Shown here: positions 38,201 through 53,200 of the stretch, piece by piece
How positions within the stretch are numbered: the stretch's first letter is position 1
How the letters are laid out: the number at the start of each line of letters is the position of its first letter
Assembly: GCF_037975245.1 (NCBI RefSeq)
Contig: NC_092575.1
Span: 10,262,001 to 10,326,000 of the forward strand
Reading direction: 5' to 3'
Origin: Apostichopus japonicus
Lineage: Eukaryota > Echinodermata > Holothuroidea > Aspidochirotida > Stichopodidae
Length of the DNA: 64,000 nt
Made by a program: the position numbers and the translations under genes
The notes under the pieces: model-generated
Database searches by the model: none
What the model was told of the DNA's origin: nothing
Seen by the model: only the letters and a program-made list of their open reading frames with translations

Positions 38201-41200
38201 AGGTGAAGTTTTTAAAAGAACAATTTTAAAACTTGGTATAATAGTCCCGGGACTAATTATCTAGCTTCTAACATGAATTGAAAGTTACCTACCTTATACA
38301 AACCATGTGTGAACTAACTAGCTAACTTCTAACCATCACATGCCTGAAACCAGCAAATACGTTTCTTGTAGCAAGTCCATGCAAGTTAAAGAAGCATTTT
38401 GTGTCCTTTTCTATGGTTTTTCTCAACCTCACCGATTCCATGATGCCATAACGACATAAATAACTAGCTTATAAATCTATTCAAATCTTACTTCAAATGG
38501 TGGCATAAAAGTCGAAGAATTTACAACTTTCAACTTGTTTTTCTCGAAGATATTTTCCGTTGGGATCCAAATAAACCTCGCCCATAATATGAATATTTAA
38601 AAGCTAAGAACGTCATTGGCTAATACATAAAACAACACCATGCTTGATTTGTGTAGATTGTCTATGGCAGTTGTACCAGGGAGCTGTTAGAGTCCAGCTC
38701 GCTGGTTGTACCAAGTTACCAACTCAACGTTTTGAATCTATTTTTAGCAACGGCTCATAACTAAACCTGTTTCTCTGATTGGTTGAATTCAAACTGGTGG
38801 GTTGGGGGAACTGTATGCGGTTAATATTAAATGTGTAAATTGTCGGACGACACTTTTCTCATTATCTGCAAATGACCTTAATTACTCGCCAATTAACGCT
38901 TTTGGCAGGGAAAAAACTTGGCTAATATCTTAGTTTGTTGTTTTGTGATTGATATATGTAAAAAACTTGATGGAATTGTCAAAAAAGTGGAAAACGGCGA
39001 CAAAACGCAAAATGCTGCTTTAATACCCAGCCTATGTTGGTAAAGTCTACATAATATGACTTACCTAGCAAGTAATGAACCTGTAGCTCTCCTATAGCTG
39101 ATAAAGACATCTAGGTTCTTCATGTTTGGGTTAGTATCGGTCTGGTCTGATGGAAGGATGGCTCTTTTTGGACGTGTCGGACTGTCAAATACTCTTGCAT
39201 AATCTCTCAATCCAGCTGCCATATAATCAAGATGAAGGACAATTCAAATATTTGTAACCTCATTAATATTGCTGTCACTTCATTAATATTCATGTAACTT
39301 TATTAATATCCATGTCACTTTCATTAAATTTGCATTTTTAACAGAGAGTGTCAGGTCGTCCCTTCATGAGAGGATCATAACAAGATATTAGCAAAGACCA
39401 TTACTGTGCTGCAATTTCTTATATTCAGTTAAGAGCTGCATATTAAATAATAGACCAAACAACACCCTCTTCCAACAAGCAAAACCACCTGTTGCTCAAA
39501 AAGGGATAAGGGGTAGAGAAGGGGCAAAGGGGAATGGAGTGGGGTAGGCTAGATGAAGGTGCCACCTTTTAATAAATCCCATTGAAACTCTGATACATTA
39601 TACCAGTCACTATTTTAAGTCAACAAAAGGATTTCCAAAATGGCAGAGAAACTCTAGCCTAAGCTTATTTGTCCATGTTTGCAATATTACTTTCAGGTCT
39701 GAGGGGTGTCATATCTGAAGGCTTACATAGAGGTTTAATTGCTCGTAGTATTTTCATCCTGTGGACCCCGTTGGTTATGCCAGCATCATTGAACAGATGG
39801 TCCTCATTGATGAATGGAAGCAAATCTAAATCAATTCCACAATGCATCAGGTTATGGGTGTATTGTGGGTACTCTGGACCAAGATTCTTCAGCCATTCCT
39901 TTAGCTCCCAGTCTCCACTACAGGTATTGCTCTTCAGCAATGCCAGCTCTCGTAGAAACCTTACAAAGAAGAAAAAAGAAATAGGCTATCAGTACGTAAA
40001 CCCTTATAAAGTATGTATGTATTAAAATAGGTATGCGTGTATGTGGGTGTGAATATGCATATATGCATGTATATATTTATGTAAACCCTCAAAGTATATA
40101 TGTATGTAAACCAATGAAAGTATGCATGTTTGTAAACCCTCATTAAGAATGTATGTATGTAAACCCTTACAAAGTAAGTATGTATGTAAACCAAATAAAG
40201 TATGTATATTAAATCCTTATAAAGTATGTATGTATTTATGTAAACCCTCATTAAGTATGTTTGTAAACCCTCATTAAGTATGTATGTTTGTTAACCCTTA
40301 TAAAAGTATGTATGTATGTAAACCCTTTCAAAGTATTAAAGTATGTATGTAAACCAAATAAAGTATGTATGTAAGCAAACCCTTACAAAGTATGTATGTA
40401 CAGTATGCGCGTATGTATGTATGTAAACCCTCATTAAGTATGTATGTTTTGTAAACCCTTATAAAAGTATGTATGTAAACCCTTACAAAGTAATTATGTA
40501 TGTAAACCAAATAAAGTATGTATGTATGTAAACCTTTACAAAGTATGTATGTATGTAAACCCTTATAAAAGGAACCCTTATAAAGAATGCATGTATGTAA
40601 ACCGATATAAATTTTTTATATTTATGTATTTATTTATTTATATACTTATTTATGTAAACCCTTTAAGTGTGTATGTATATACAGTTACCTCTTATAAAGT
40701 ATATATGTATGCAATGATTAAACTTCAAACAATTAAGTAGTTAAGTGTGCTATGATTGTGTGAAGACAGATGAGGAGAGATGTACATAACAGTTATAAAT
40801 GAAACTGCAATTTACACTTATTTGCAACTAACAACGTGCAGACCTGGTAACAATAGTTGGTCATTCACACAGGAGTGGTTTCGCAAGCATGCTATGGCCT
40901 ACCACTCAAAGTGCTGCTTGACATGTATACATAATGGCTACTTTATGACTTAGATCCTGGAAATATATTTAAGTTCATTATTAGTAGCCTACTGGATAGC
41001 ATAGAAACTATAAGTATTAAATCATACTTTCAGTTTCAATGCATCCTCGGTTATTTCAGTATACAAAGATATACAGCAACGTCCAGTCATCGCTGCATAC
41101 AGGGCTAATGGAAGCACACATTATGGGCTGGTTTGTCTTTAAAACCCTGGCATTCTGATCACTTTAGTCAGTCAAACAACTAATACTTTAGTCAGTCAAA

Positions 41201-44200
41201 CAACTAACATTCAAGTTTAAAACACTCTCAATTTATCTAAATTGACTATTTAGGACACAAGGCATAATTTGATTTAAAGCAGCATTTTGCGTTTGGTCGC
41301 CGTTTTCTGTTTTTTTGACATGTCCATCAAGTTTTTTACATATATCAATCACAAACCAGCAAACTAAGATATTAGCCAAGTTTTTCCCTGCCATCATCGT
41401 TAATTGGCGAGTAGTTAAGGATATTTGCAGAGAATGAGAAAAGTATCCACGACAAAATTCCACATTTAAAATTAATCGCATACAGTACCCCAAACCCACT
41501 AGTTTGAATTCAACCAATCAGAGATGCAGGTTTAGTTATGAGCCGTTGCTAAAAATAGATTCAAGACTTTGCGTTGGCACAACCAGGGAGTTGTTATAGA
41601 ACTCCCTGGTACAACTGCCATATAGACTGTACACAAATCAAGCTTGGCGTTGGATTACGTACTGGTCAATGACGTTCATAGTGTTTAAATATTCATATTA
41701 TGGGCGAGGTTAATTGGGATCCCAACGGAAAATATCTTGGAGAAAAACAAAGTTGAAAGTTGCAAATTTTTCGACTTTTATGCCACCATTTGAAGTAAGA
41801 TTTAAATAGATAAGCTAGTTATGTATGTCGTTATGGCATAGTGGAGTCAGTGAGGTTGAGAAATATCATAGAAAAGGACACAAACTGCTGCTTTAAGTTA
41901 TAATCGTGTTATCAATTTTACAGCAGCTGGCTTGTGGTAACGCCTGATACCAACAATGACCAAACAAAAGAATTTGTTTATAATTAAACTAGACGTATAA
42001 TATCAATGTTGCAAAGAAATAAAATTGAGAAGGGGAAACTACTTTGCTGTCTGTTACACTTTCACTTTTGGTTTTGTTTGTTAAGAACCTTTAAAGTATA
42101 GACATTGCATTTTAATCCAATTGCTTTTTAGAACTTAATTATCATTCAGCCATAGGGGCATTATTTAAATATTTATAATGTTTATTCGGTGAACAATATC
42201 TCCGGCTCAACATTTTTCAGATCAAATGAGTAAACTTTTAAAAAAAAGGAAAATACCGTAAATGCAATCATATACAGAGCTACTCTCACCTAAAGATTTA
42301 CTTCAAATATATCTAAAACCAGAAAGCCAGTAGGCTTTGAGTAATGACTCGCCAGTTTCACATGATAACATTAAAGGGCAATTGCACAAACGAGTTTTGA
42401 GTTTGGAACGCAAACCTTCGCTAATCTCACTGAGGCGAAACTACACACTTAGTATGAAGATCACCCACTTGATGTCTGGAGAGCTTTTGACCTCTATTGA
42501 ACTCAAATTACTCTTGACCTCCATCAAAATTAATGATCCTAGTACTCAGTGAGGCGGATCTACATATCACATACGAATTTCATCCAAGCTTTACTTGGCA
42601 ACCTCAAATGACCTTTCACCTCTTTCAAAAACAACATGGTTCTTATACTCACTAAATTGACTCCACTTGCCATACATTTATGAAGCTCATCCAAGCTTAG
42701 CTTTCGAAGCTACCAGTATTGCAAAGTTTTCGGAATTTGACCTCTGGTGACCTCAAATAAACTTTCAACTCTATGACAAACAATTGCATTCCTGTAACTC
42801 ACTAAACTTGGATCCACACACCAAGAATGGAATTAACCCAAGGAAGGTTTCTTTGAAGTTATCAAGTTTACAAGATTTTCAGACTGTGACCTCTGTTGAC
42901 CTCAAATGACATTTGACTATTGCAAATAACATTAGGGTTCTACTTCTCACTAAGGTGGTTCCACATACTGACTAGATATTAGAGATTCAAATTCAGCATT
43001 GCTAGGAGCATTTTCAATGATTTTGAATGATTCAAGGACGGTAGAAGGCCAAACTGATCCAGTCACAGGCAGAGGACATGCTCTGAAATGATTATGAGTG
43101 ATGCTTGACACTATTAGGGCAAGAGTGCAGTTGGGGTGAGGAGAAAGGTAACAGTAGTTGAATAATTAAAATACTACTATAATTGAAAGAGTGTTAAACT
43201 ATAAAATGAACAAACACCCCAACCTTTTTTACTATGAGATGTCCAAATTTCCCTTCTTTTTATAAACTGTTTTCACATTTGACTTTTATTGACCACAAAT
43301 AGCCTGCAGCTACACCAAACAAACACAAATCCTATCACAATTCCAAAGGTTGTGATTGTCATGGACCCTCCAAAAACGGAATGCTGGGCTGTTTAGGAGT
43401 GGCTTTTTTGGAGGGAACTCGACCAAAAATAGCACATGATAGAGGGCGTAGTGTTAAGAGGGTTTACCAGTTTACATTTGGCAGGGTAGAGCAAGAGTGC
43501 TTAGGTTGTGACGAAACAGGTTAGTGAGAAGCGAACTAAATATACTAGTTTAATTGGAAGAGTAATTCACTATTTAATGTCCAACTTCCCCTTCTTGGAA
43601 ATACTGTGTCTACAAAGGTTTCACATTTTGATCAATTGTATGAATGATGGATGGGCTTCAAATTGAATCATTATCAATATTATAAACTTGATATCAAGTT
43701 TTTTTTTTTTTTCTCCTCCTACACAAATCTATTATGTAAGTGGCCTGAAATCTAAAAAGTCATGCATAAATGATGAAATAAACAAGACACCCCCTCCCCT
43801 CCCTTCCCCTTCCCCCTCCCTCCCTACCCCTCCATGCATGGCTGCCACCGATCCAAGGTCTCTTGCAAAGTGTATATTTATGAACAGATGGAACACAATT
43901 TATGACCAGTTATCAAAGTTTGTCTCTGGTTGGATATTTTAATTTACAGAGAGTATGAAACCAACATCAAGAAGAGGCAGTGTTTCATGCATCTTTTACC
44001 TTCTCCTCAGTAAAGAGCTCTCCATCTGGGCATCCTGGGTCAGTTCCTTCTCAGTGATCGTGATTAGCAAGTCGCCGTCGACTCGGTGCTTCTCAAAGGC
44101 CACACAGAACGACGCAAAACCGATATTCTTCAGCTATAAACCAAATAAGGCAGAAACAGATCGTATTAAATGTGGAAGCTATACTGGGGTCGGTGAAGCA

Positions 44201-47200
44201 AACTCCAGTAATTAGTAAATGATCCCAGTGCATGGGTATATGCATGGTTGATCAAACAATACAAAAGTACTTTTAAATCCATTAAGACACTTAAGGAGAG
44301 ATATAAACACAGCCAGTATTAGTTCTTGATGGTATTAATGGTTAAATTAATTTGTTTTTACAGCAATTAGTTTCCTCTCTACGGTAAGACGTAAACATCA
44401 ATTTTGAAAAATTGTAAACAAACAATAACGTCCTCTGATGCGAAGCAGGGTGATGAACGGTGGATTCACAAATCCATGACATTTTTCGGCTGGGTAATTG
44501 TTAAGAGAAGTCACCTAATATACATCCAGGGGCATGAAAATATCACAATTAAGTCTCTTGGAATCCCCAAAACTTACTGGTCTGGGTATTTACGGACGAC
44601 CACACATAGAATGGAGGCAGGTATGCAAGGAGTGAAGTAACGGATAGTTTTGTATGCTACTGTAGGTAGGTCTGAGTGCATATGTTGATGGAGGAAACGA
44701 ATAAATAAATGATGAATTTTAACTATACAATGCGTATTGTAAATACTGAAATAACAAGAGCCAAATGGGCACTATGGTTCCTTGCTTTTATAGTGTAATA
44801 TTAAAGTGTTGCATGTCATCACCTAATATCATAATATATAATCTCATTACTATTCATAAGGTCAGCGCCAAAAATGACAGGGCTAACCTTTTCACTATAG
44901 TACATCTACATATCTACAAGTATGACAAATATCCATCACTCCTGTGTGGAGGTTATCGCGGACCCAAGCAAATGTCACAGGCGCACAAACACACGCTAAT
45001 CTGACTGCAGTGTATATATAGGTTCCTTTACTTCCTGTAAGGACCATAGATGAAACAAGAAGCAGATATACTGGTACTTGATTAGTATGAATATCAACTA
45101 CTGGGAACCATAATTTATATTTCATAGAGCAGAGACTGACAAGGCAGGATTCTTGATCATATCAGAGCATGGTTTATTATTATTATTACTATAAATAGCA
45201 GTAGTAGTACAATGCTTACACAAAATATGAGCTCCAATTGAGCATATTTCTAGAAATGATAATTTTGCTGGTAGTTTCAAATGTTTTCTGCACACAGGAA
45301 ACTCTGTTGGCATGCTTCAACCAGAGGGAAACTCCTCCCAGCAATTACCTGCATTTAAATACATAATACATATGCAGCACGAGATTAGTTTGCAAGCTAA
45401 TAACCCTGTTTGAAGTTAATACTGGAGATGGAGAGCAGTATAATCAATCTATCTTGATGACCCTGAATGACCTTTGACCTCCACCAAAACAATACAGTTC
45501 TTGTACTCATTATAGGGAAGTCACATACAAAATATGAGAGCCAAAGAAGTTTCCTATCTGGAGATATCGTGTTTCCAAGTACTTAAAACGACCTTAAAAT
45601 GAACTCTGACCTACACCAAACTGAGTAAAAGCTGTACACTACCTAAGGCAATCATCCTTCCATGCATACATATTAAGGTCCTTTGACATTCAGGTTCTGA
45701 AGAGCTGAGATTTTCACATTTTGCCCTCTGCTGACCCAAATGACCTTTGACCTCCACCCAAAACAATAGGGTTCTTGTACAATTAAGGGGGCCGAGCCAC
45801 ATGCAGAGAACTGCAGATGTACCTATCGTGAGATATCGTGTTTACAAGCTAAGGCATCGCATACACACATACATGCACACGCACACGCACACACACCAAC
45901 GCAAACTTGACTACATAGGTGAATTGCCTGCCTATGGCAAGTAACCAACAATGTCCAAAATATCAGCCAAGCAGAACTTTTTTCTTTATATCTACAACTC
46001 CATGGCTTCTTGAAGGGCTAACATTAGTGAGAAAACTTCTGACGGATGAGAAAGTGGGGGCGCAGTGCTAAAATCTTCCAATCATTAACTTGAGGTAGAT
46101 AGGAAAGTGCATATGTAGGGACAGAGACAGGTAACATATTATATCATACAGTATAATATATGACTAAATACTCAAGAAATATCGCTGCTCTTCTATTCAA
46201 TGTGACCTAAAACAATGCAGTCTCTGGAATTCAGTTGAAATTATGCATTTATACTGGGAGCCTATCCATCCATACAATACAACTTGAACAGTCATTTCTT
46301 TATGATACCTCTACTATCCTTAGTGAATAGCATGTGCATATATTGAAACCTCAGAACCAAAACATCGTCCAACTAATGACCTTTGTAGCTTTACTTGGAA
46401 TTGACATTGTTATACAATATACACCACACACATAAAGCATATTCATTTAACCCATCTTTCATCTCACATAATCACCTCACCAGTTTCTTTCTATAGAGAT
46501 TCCATAGTTGCATAGAAATATCATTAGAGTACATGCAAGACTAACACATCATCAGATTAAAAATCGTGGTTGCCATGGGGATATGTGCACGTCTTTTACA
46601 GTGCAGTCAGCAGACTATATTTTGATCATGCTAAAACCAGATCAGTCAATACACTAATGCAACACGACAAACAACATACTGTATGCACTTATACACTCCT
46701 ACAGTTCAATGTAGAATAAGGGCATACAATTGGCAAAATCTGTAGCTTTACTTTCAAAATAGAAAAAGAAATTCAACTTTTGTTTGCAAATCATAATGCA
46801 CATAATAATTATGTGTAGCTTCAAAATAATATAAACAAAAATGATTATCAAAAGAAAATATATTTACCAGTTTGCAGCCCTATAGCTATATATATGTACA
46901 TGGCTTAAGTTTGGGGAAGTTAGGGCAAATTGACATGGAATTATGTATTCTTTATAGATTTTGCTGGATGGCTGAGAACCGATTCAGAATTTTGTAAAAC
47001 CAGAAAACCACTGTTTAAGGTACACAAATCTGCTAGATATACAAATTTAAATTTGCACAGCAAGTTGAAGGTTGTACTTTGCAGTGTTGTACTGCATATA
47101 AATAATCCCTGGTTGATATCAAAATACTTTCTACTGAAGGTCAAGTCCAAACAATTATGCTCGATCTACTACAAGAGCAGAACGAGTAGGAAATGACATG

Positions 47201-50200
47201 AAAAACCTCTCACTATCACTAAATTGAAAATGATAAATTATTTGCAATTCACAAAATCTAAAGTTTAGTTTGTATAATCTACGACAACGTCCACACTGGT
47301 TGCAGCCTTGCGCTTGACTGGACTGATATAAGATTTCCTATTGTAGGTCAGTGTAATTATAATATTATCCTCTACAGTACAAGAAGATTATAATAGGCTG
47401 GTAATGAAGGATTCAGTATGTAGAAACAAAATATTTACCATTCACATTTAAACTTCATGTATTGCAACTTCTCTGATTTATACAGCAGATCTCTGGTGAC
47501 ATTACCATATTTAATTAAAAGAGAAGCTGTCCTGCTTCATTCCCCAAGGGAATTAAATATTGTAAGTACACTGTCCAAACAATCTGTCTTAAGGACATTG
47601 TAAATACACTTGAGAATAACTAACAACCACTATTAATTATGCATGCAGTTATAAAAAAAAGGTGTACAATATATCAACCTATCCATGATTGAAATGGATT
47701 TTGGATTGCAAAATTTCAGAGTTTGCTATGGATGGAATCATTATGTGGAATGCAAGCTATTCCTATCAAAAGATGCATAGGATTGGGTAAAGTTAGACAG
47801 ATATCTCGTTGAGCCAAGGGATACTGTAAAAAACTAATACGTATTAATTTGTACAGGGAGTAACAGATACTTAACAGATTACTTGAGTATTTCAATATGT
47901 TCTAGACCTTAAGAAATATTGCTAACTGTTCAGTTTGTATTTCTTTACAACTATAAATTATTGAGAAATAGCCCTTTAAACATACATGCTCAACAATTGA
48001 AATGGCTAGGCTACTTACCCTAAGACATGCATATACCATTAGTTCAGTTCTTCAAAAGCAACAAACAAATCTCAATAGGAAACTACAGACTTATTACGTG
48101 GATCTGAAGGAGTTGGAAAAAATTTGATGCTCGCTAGTTCGAAGTTATATTTTTTACAACTTTTTTTTATGTGTAAAGGAAAATCGAAATGTGGGTTTTC
48201 GGAGGCTTGCGTAGATCAGTGGGTTTGGGTGTCTTAAATGAGTGTCAAACCCGCAAAATGGGGGTCACTTTGGAGCTCTGTATGGCACTGAAAGTAAATC
48301 CAAGGGTACTTTGTAGTTCATAATAAAGTTTAAAGATTATGTATTGAATAATAATTCAAACTTGTCAAACAATGGATTTAATTTAACAATTTTTCTGGGG
48401 CCAACACATCAATGTCATCATCAATTTAGCTTTAAAAGGAGCTTTCCAGCAATGTAGATGAACATCTTAAGCCCAGAACTTGAATAGCCATAGAAACATT
48501 ATTAGCACTAAAAATGTTCATTCACCTTGGAGTGACATATAATGACTAAAACTGCCCGACGAGAAAGTCGATATCCTTAAACTTGTGAATCAAGAATTTC
48601 ATGAAGAATAGGAGGCAATTTCAAGAGCATGCATGCTGAAACCTTTTGACTGCATTACATCGTTCACTTGAAGAAGGACTCAAATATTCCCTAGCATCTG
48701 CCATTTTTGACAATGATTTCTGTACATGCACAGGAGTACAGCACCATGTAATGTGTGTTTTTGCACTAATAGTCCTATTCATGGAACCACTACCTAAATG
48801 TCATTACTTAAATACAGCCTACAACTGGTCATTTCCTATTTGTAAAAATCTCCCCGGCACCTTAATTAATTTATTGTTACAGGAGCAGAAAATCCAATTG
48901 GAGGGTTTTAAGCTGAGCTCAGATTGACAAAGAAGCTCTGTTAATTAAACGATGGCTCAATTCGTTTGTCCATCATCTATCGATAGCTTTGAAATCTCAT
49001 TTTGGGCTGTAACTGCTCGTATGGTAGCATTAAAGCTGTATGAGTGTGATGATGTATTACAGTACTTAACAATCACCTTTCAACTGTAAACAGGAATGAT
49101 ATTTCACCTTCTGTTGACAGTATGCACAGTAGTAACACTTGAACCCTACCATGTGACAAAATGTCTGGGATGATGGGTGAATATCTAGTGTAGCACAGTC
49201 CATCCATATTAGACTGTTTGGCCTGAAAATTTGCATAACGGAAAGTCTCTCACAACTCACCATGTTGACACTAGCTAGAGTAAACACTGTAACTATCATT
49301 CCACTATTTACGTTAGTAATTGACAATTCTGTAAGATGTGGTTGTATATATGCAGTATCCTGTATCACAGTGGTTGTTTCTTGAGCATTAATGGCAAGAA
49401 TTGCCCGTGCAAAGTATATTTAGTGTTACAGAATTGCAAACAATTCTTTATATCAGAAAGATAATAAACAAAAATCCAAAGAAACAATTTGTGGTGATAC
49501 TGTATTAAGTAGCTTGTTTCTTGTGCCGTGCCATAAAGCTTCAGGACACCCTGTGAGAGATTTAAGCCTACCTGTATGGCTGTTCTTAAAATGTACCCAA
49601 CGACTTAGCCTTATACACCATGGCATAGATATTCCATGGCACAGTATTCAAAGTACAGTAGTTTAAAAGGTTGCCAAAAAGTTGGAAAAAAAAAGTTGAA
49701 TAATCTTGAACGGTATCTTTCTACTGCATAAAATGTAACACCATGTTGCAACTAACCACCCTTTATTGTATAACAGTTTCTCAAAGTGGAACCAGATACC
49801 CTCATCTCCATAGACACCTTCCTCATGCAGGTAAGAAATAATATTCGCAGCTGCACGGTTGCCATAGTGATGAAGGTGAATATTGCGGATCACTAAGCAA
49901 ACATTTCTTACAATGGCAGTCATGTTACACTATAGTCGGCCGAAATCATTGATTCATTGTATAATGCTGTATGTACTCTAGCTGCAACGCTGGACTATGA
50001 CCATAAGATCTGCCTCCTTCTGTCCGGTTTACATCTAAACACCATGCAGTCTCACTCAACCTTTGATGTAAAACATCCGGCTTACCGTACATGCTGTAAC
50101 GCTCACAATGTAATAAACCAATGTCAGATACCAAATAAAGTCTTCAGGGCGGAAGAAAGCAACCCACCTAACTAAAACTTTATCTGTCTATAAAACTTCC

Positions 50201-53200
50201 CCTTGAACTTCATATACTGTACCTTGTGTTATACTATACAAAGCTTACACATATATCACTACACTTGTGGGGAGACAGGTAAGCGAGAAACGAAGTAAAT
50301 ATATAAATCGTTACACACCATTCGAGACTGCTTCAATGTCTTCCATACTGTCAACAAACTTGGACTGCCAAATACAACTATCAAGTATAATTCATATTGG
50401 AGCATTTTTATCAATGTGAAAATAGTCACCAAATTCGAAAAGCCAACTCAACAATTAGTGCATGCACCAGAGACCAAATTCAAGCTGACAGGTACAATGC
50501 GTTATTGGCCTGAGGCTAAAATCTATCTTGTCATGATCAGATTGCAGTATTAGCACACTACAGTATCACACTGGGCAAATTTATGGACATTTCTTGATTA
50601 CATCTTCGACAGCGAAGGATGGGGGGTGAGGGGGGGGGCTTGACAAGAAACTTGCCAGCGAGGGATATAGGATTCATGACACTTGTTTCATGATTTATCA
50701 GTCATCTTGTTATTCTGTGATACGTTACAGTATAACTGGGAGTGCATGCATGGGTTTGCTACTTATGATCAATCTGTTTTGCACTTTGATATATATATGG
50801 CAGAAGAGGACAAATTATGTACAACAGAAGATAACATTATTTATTTTAAGGAAGCTGTTCATGTCATAAAAGTCATAAAATATTCTTGCCCTGATATTAT
50901 CAAAGATCTAGAAGTAAGATATCACTGACATGAGTAGTAGTAGTCTACAGTAGTTTTGCAGGGCTAATAAGATATGAATGATATTTATATTGATATGAGA
51001 TTTTGTGCCTGAACTGTTTACTGAACCAGCCAAAACGATATTGCAATATTTTAAATGGAAAACGAGATATTTTACAATAAAGGGTAAAAAGAGTAAGTTT
51101 TATAATGAATCTTGTCATGAATTGTACATATTGATGTCAGCAAAATAATTATTAGTAAACTTTATATTGCTGGCAACAATACAAATGTAGAAACAATAGT
51201 TACAAAGGTAAAAGCATTTCAACTAGGTTTTATTAATTCTGCAATATAGACCTTTGACAATGTTATTTACATACATGCAGTAGATTGTTTAAAAAAAAAA
51301 AATGTCTGTTATAAACTAAATTAAGACATGAAATCTCTTTGATTTGAGGTATAGTAATAAGTTTGTGTCTACTTTGAGTTGACGTTCAGCCAGTGTAAAC
51401 ATGAATAATTCATTGCAAACGTGATGAATACAACATGAGCATAGTTCTGTTTGTTAGTGTAACTGGTTTATCTTTGTACTATATACTTGATTCATGACTT
51501 ATTCAAACACTGCTCATAGTTTATTTTTTAATAAACAAGTTGCATGTTATTCTGTGGCAATATACTCAATACACTATCTTACATGCTGTGACAAAAATTG
51601 CCAGACATTTTGAAGTGGGTGGGGGAGGGGGGGGACAAACTGAGGGTAATATTGGGGTGGGGGACACAAAATACGGATACTGCAACCGTTTCCCTAACTT
51701 ATATCAGCTTCAAATCAACAGAATATTGGGATGTAAAGTACAGTAAGTAAATTATAGTCAGCAAAAGTCAACCTTTGTATATTTGGATATGGCAAATATC
51801 ATTTGGGAGGGTGGGAAGAGGGCACCAAACACTTCTGGGGGATATGTGCCCTTCCCCATGACCAACTCGATCCCTGGCAATGCCACATAGTAACCTAAAT
51901 TTGACTGTTTCATGACTACATTTATCATGTTTTCATTAAAGATGAGAGGAGAATGAATGAAAACATTCTGTCACCAAATGAACACCCCCATCCTAAAATA
52001 CTGCATTCAATGTATAAGCTAGGGATTGATTTGAAGCCTACATACAGAATTAACCAGACATTATGCAGGCTTTTAACATACTAAAACAAACATGTCAGTC
52101 TGCCTGACTGAACTAAAACATCGCAAAATCAAATAAATGTGTCAGTAACTCGCATAGAATGAACACAATTACCATCACCAAATCTCTAGAACTGCTAATG
52201 TGACATGTAAACTTGGCTGCAGTCCAACTGTTACTGCCAAGTCATTGTAAAACGAAGCTTTTAGTGTACATCGTGAGAGACATGCTATTTGTGCCGAGGA
52301 GAAATAAATATATTGTTATTACACAGTTGGTGACATAAATATATCGCCCTGGAAGTTATTATTCCCGACAAAATTCCTGCAGGATATGTGACAAAGACCT
52401 CATCTGATGTTTAGGGTATATTCACAGTGTGATTAATCTGTGGATGCTGTCGTTCGTCGCAAACCGATGCAATACAGTTTCGAGGTTGTCAGGGTAACGA
52501 GGTAAATCTTACCGGCATCTCTAAAGCTATTTGTTTGGTAAAATAGAGCAAAACAAGCAGTTTTACCAATGAACATAGCATTTCCTACAGTCATTGCAAG
52601 TCTGCAACAAGTGATTTTTGCTTCCTGCATGATAGACAATTTTCACCAACACTAATGGTTTTTTTCCCTCTTTTTAATTTGTTTTTTGTCTTAAAGTACC
52701 ATGCCCATTAAACATGATGCAGAGATGGATGTGAACGTTTGAAGGAGAATTATACTTAGTGCTTCTGAAGGGAAATTAGTAAAATCAGTATTTACAATAT
52801 ATATGTCACCTTTGAAGTCTATGTTGCCAGTATGTTTTAGGTCAAACTTGGCTTTTAATACTTAAGCCCATTATCTTGTACATCAGCGCTAGGTAAATAA
52901 TATTTACAAAGCTAAAATAAATTCCTGTAAGGTCACAATTGTTTATAATATATCCATGTTTTTCCACACAAAAATTGTTCCAATATATATCTCTATGACC
53001 ATTGCAAAGGTATACCTGAAGGCTGATAAGCACTACGATATACACATTCCTTATGGCCATATTCCCATGTGATCTGTTCTAACTCTCAGCATTACAACAA
53101 CAATACAATTATTATTTTTCCAACACACCTCAAGCATTTCCATCTCTTTCAATTATGTTAATTTAATGTAATTTGTCATCTGACAGTCGCTAGACTCCAT

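Noticed and set aside
39665-39726. Continuation of the SAM2 frame past the exon end (residues after KPL)
   Set aside because: A GTAAGC donor at this point joins in phase to the linker exon at 39215; the extra residues do not match SARM1.
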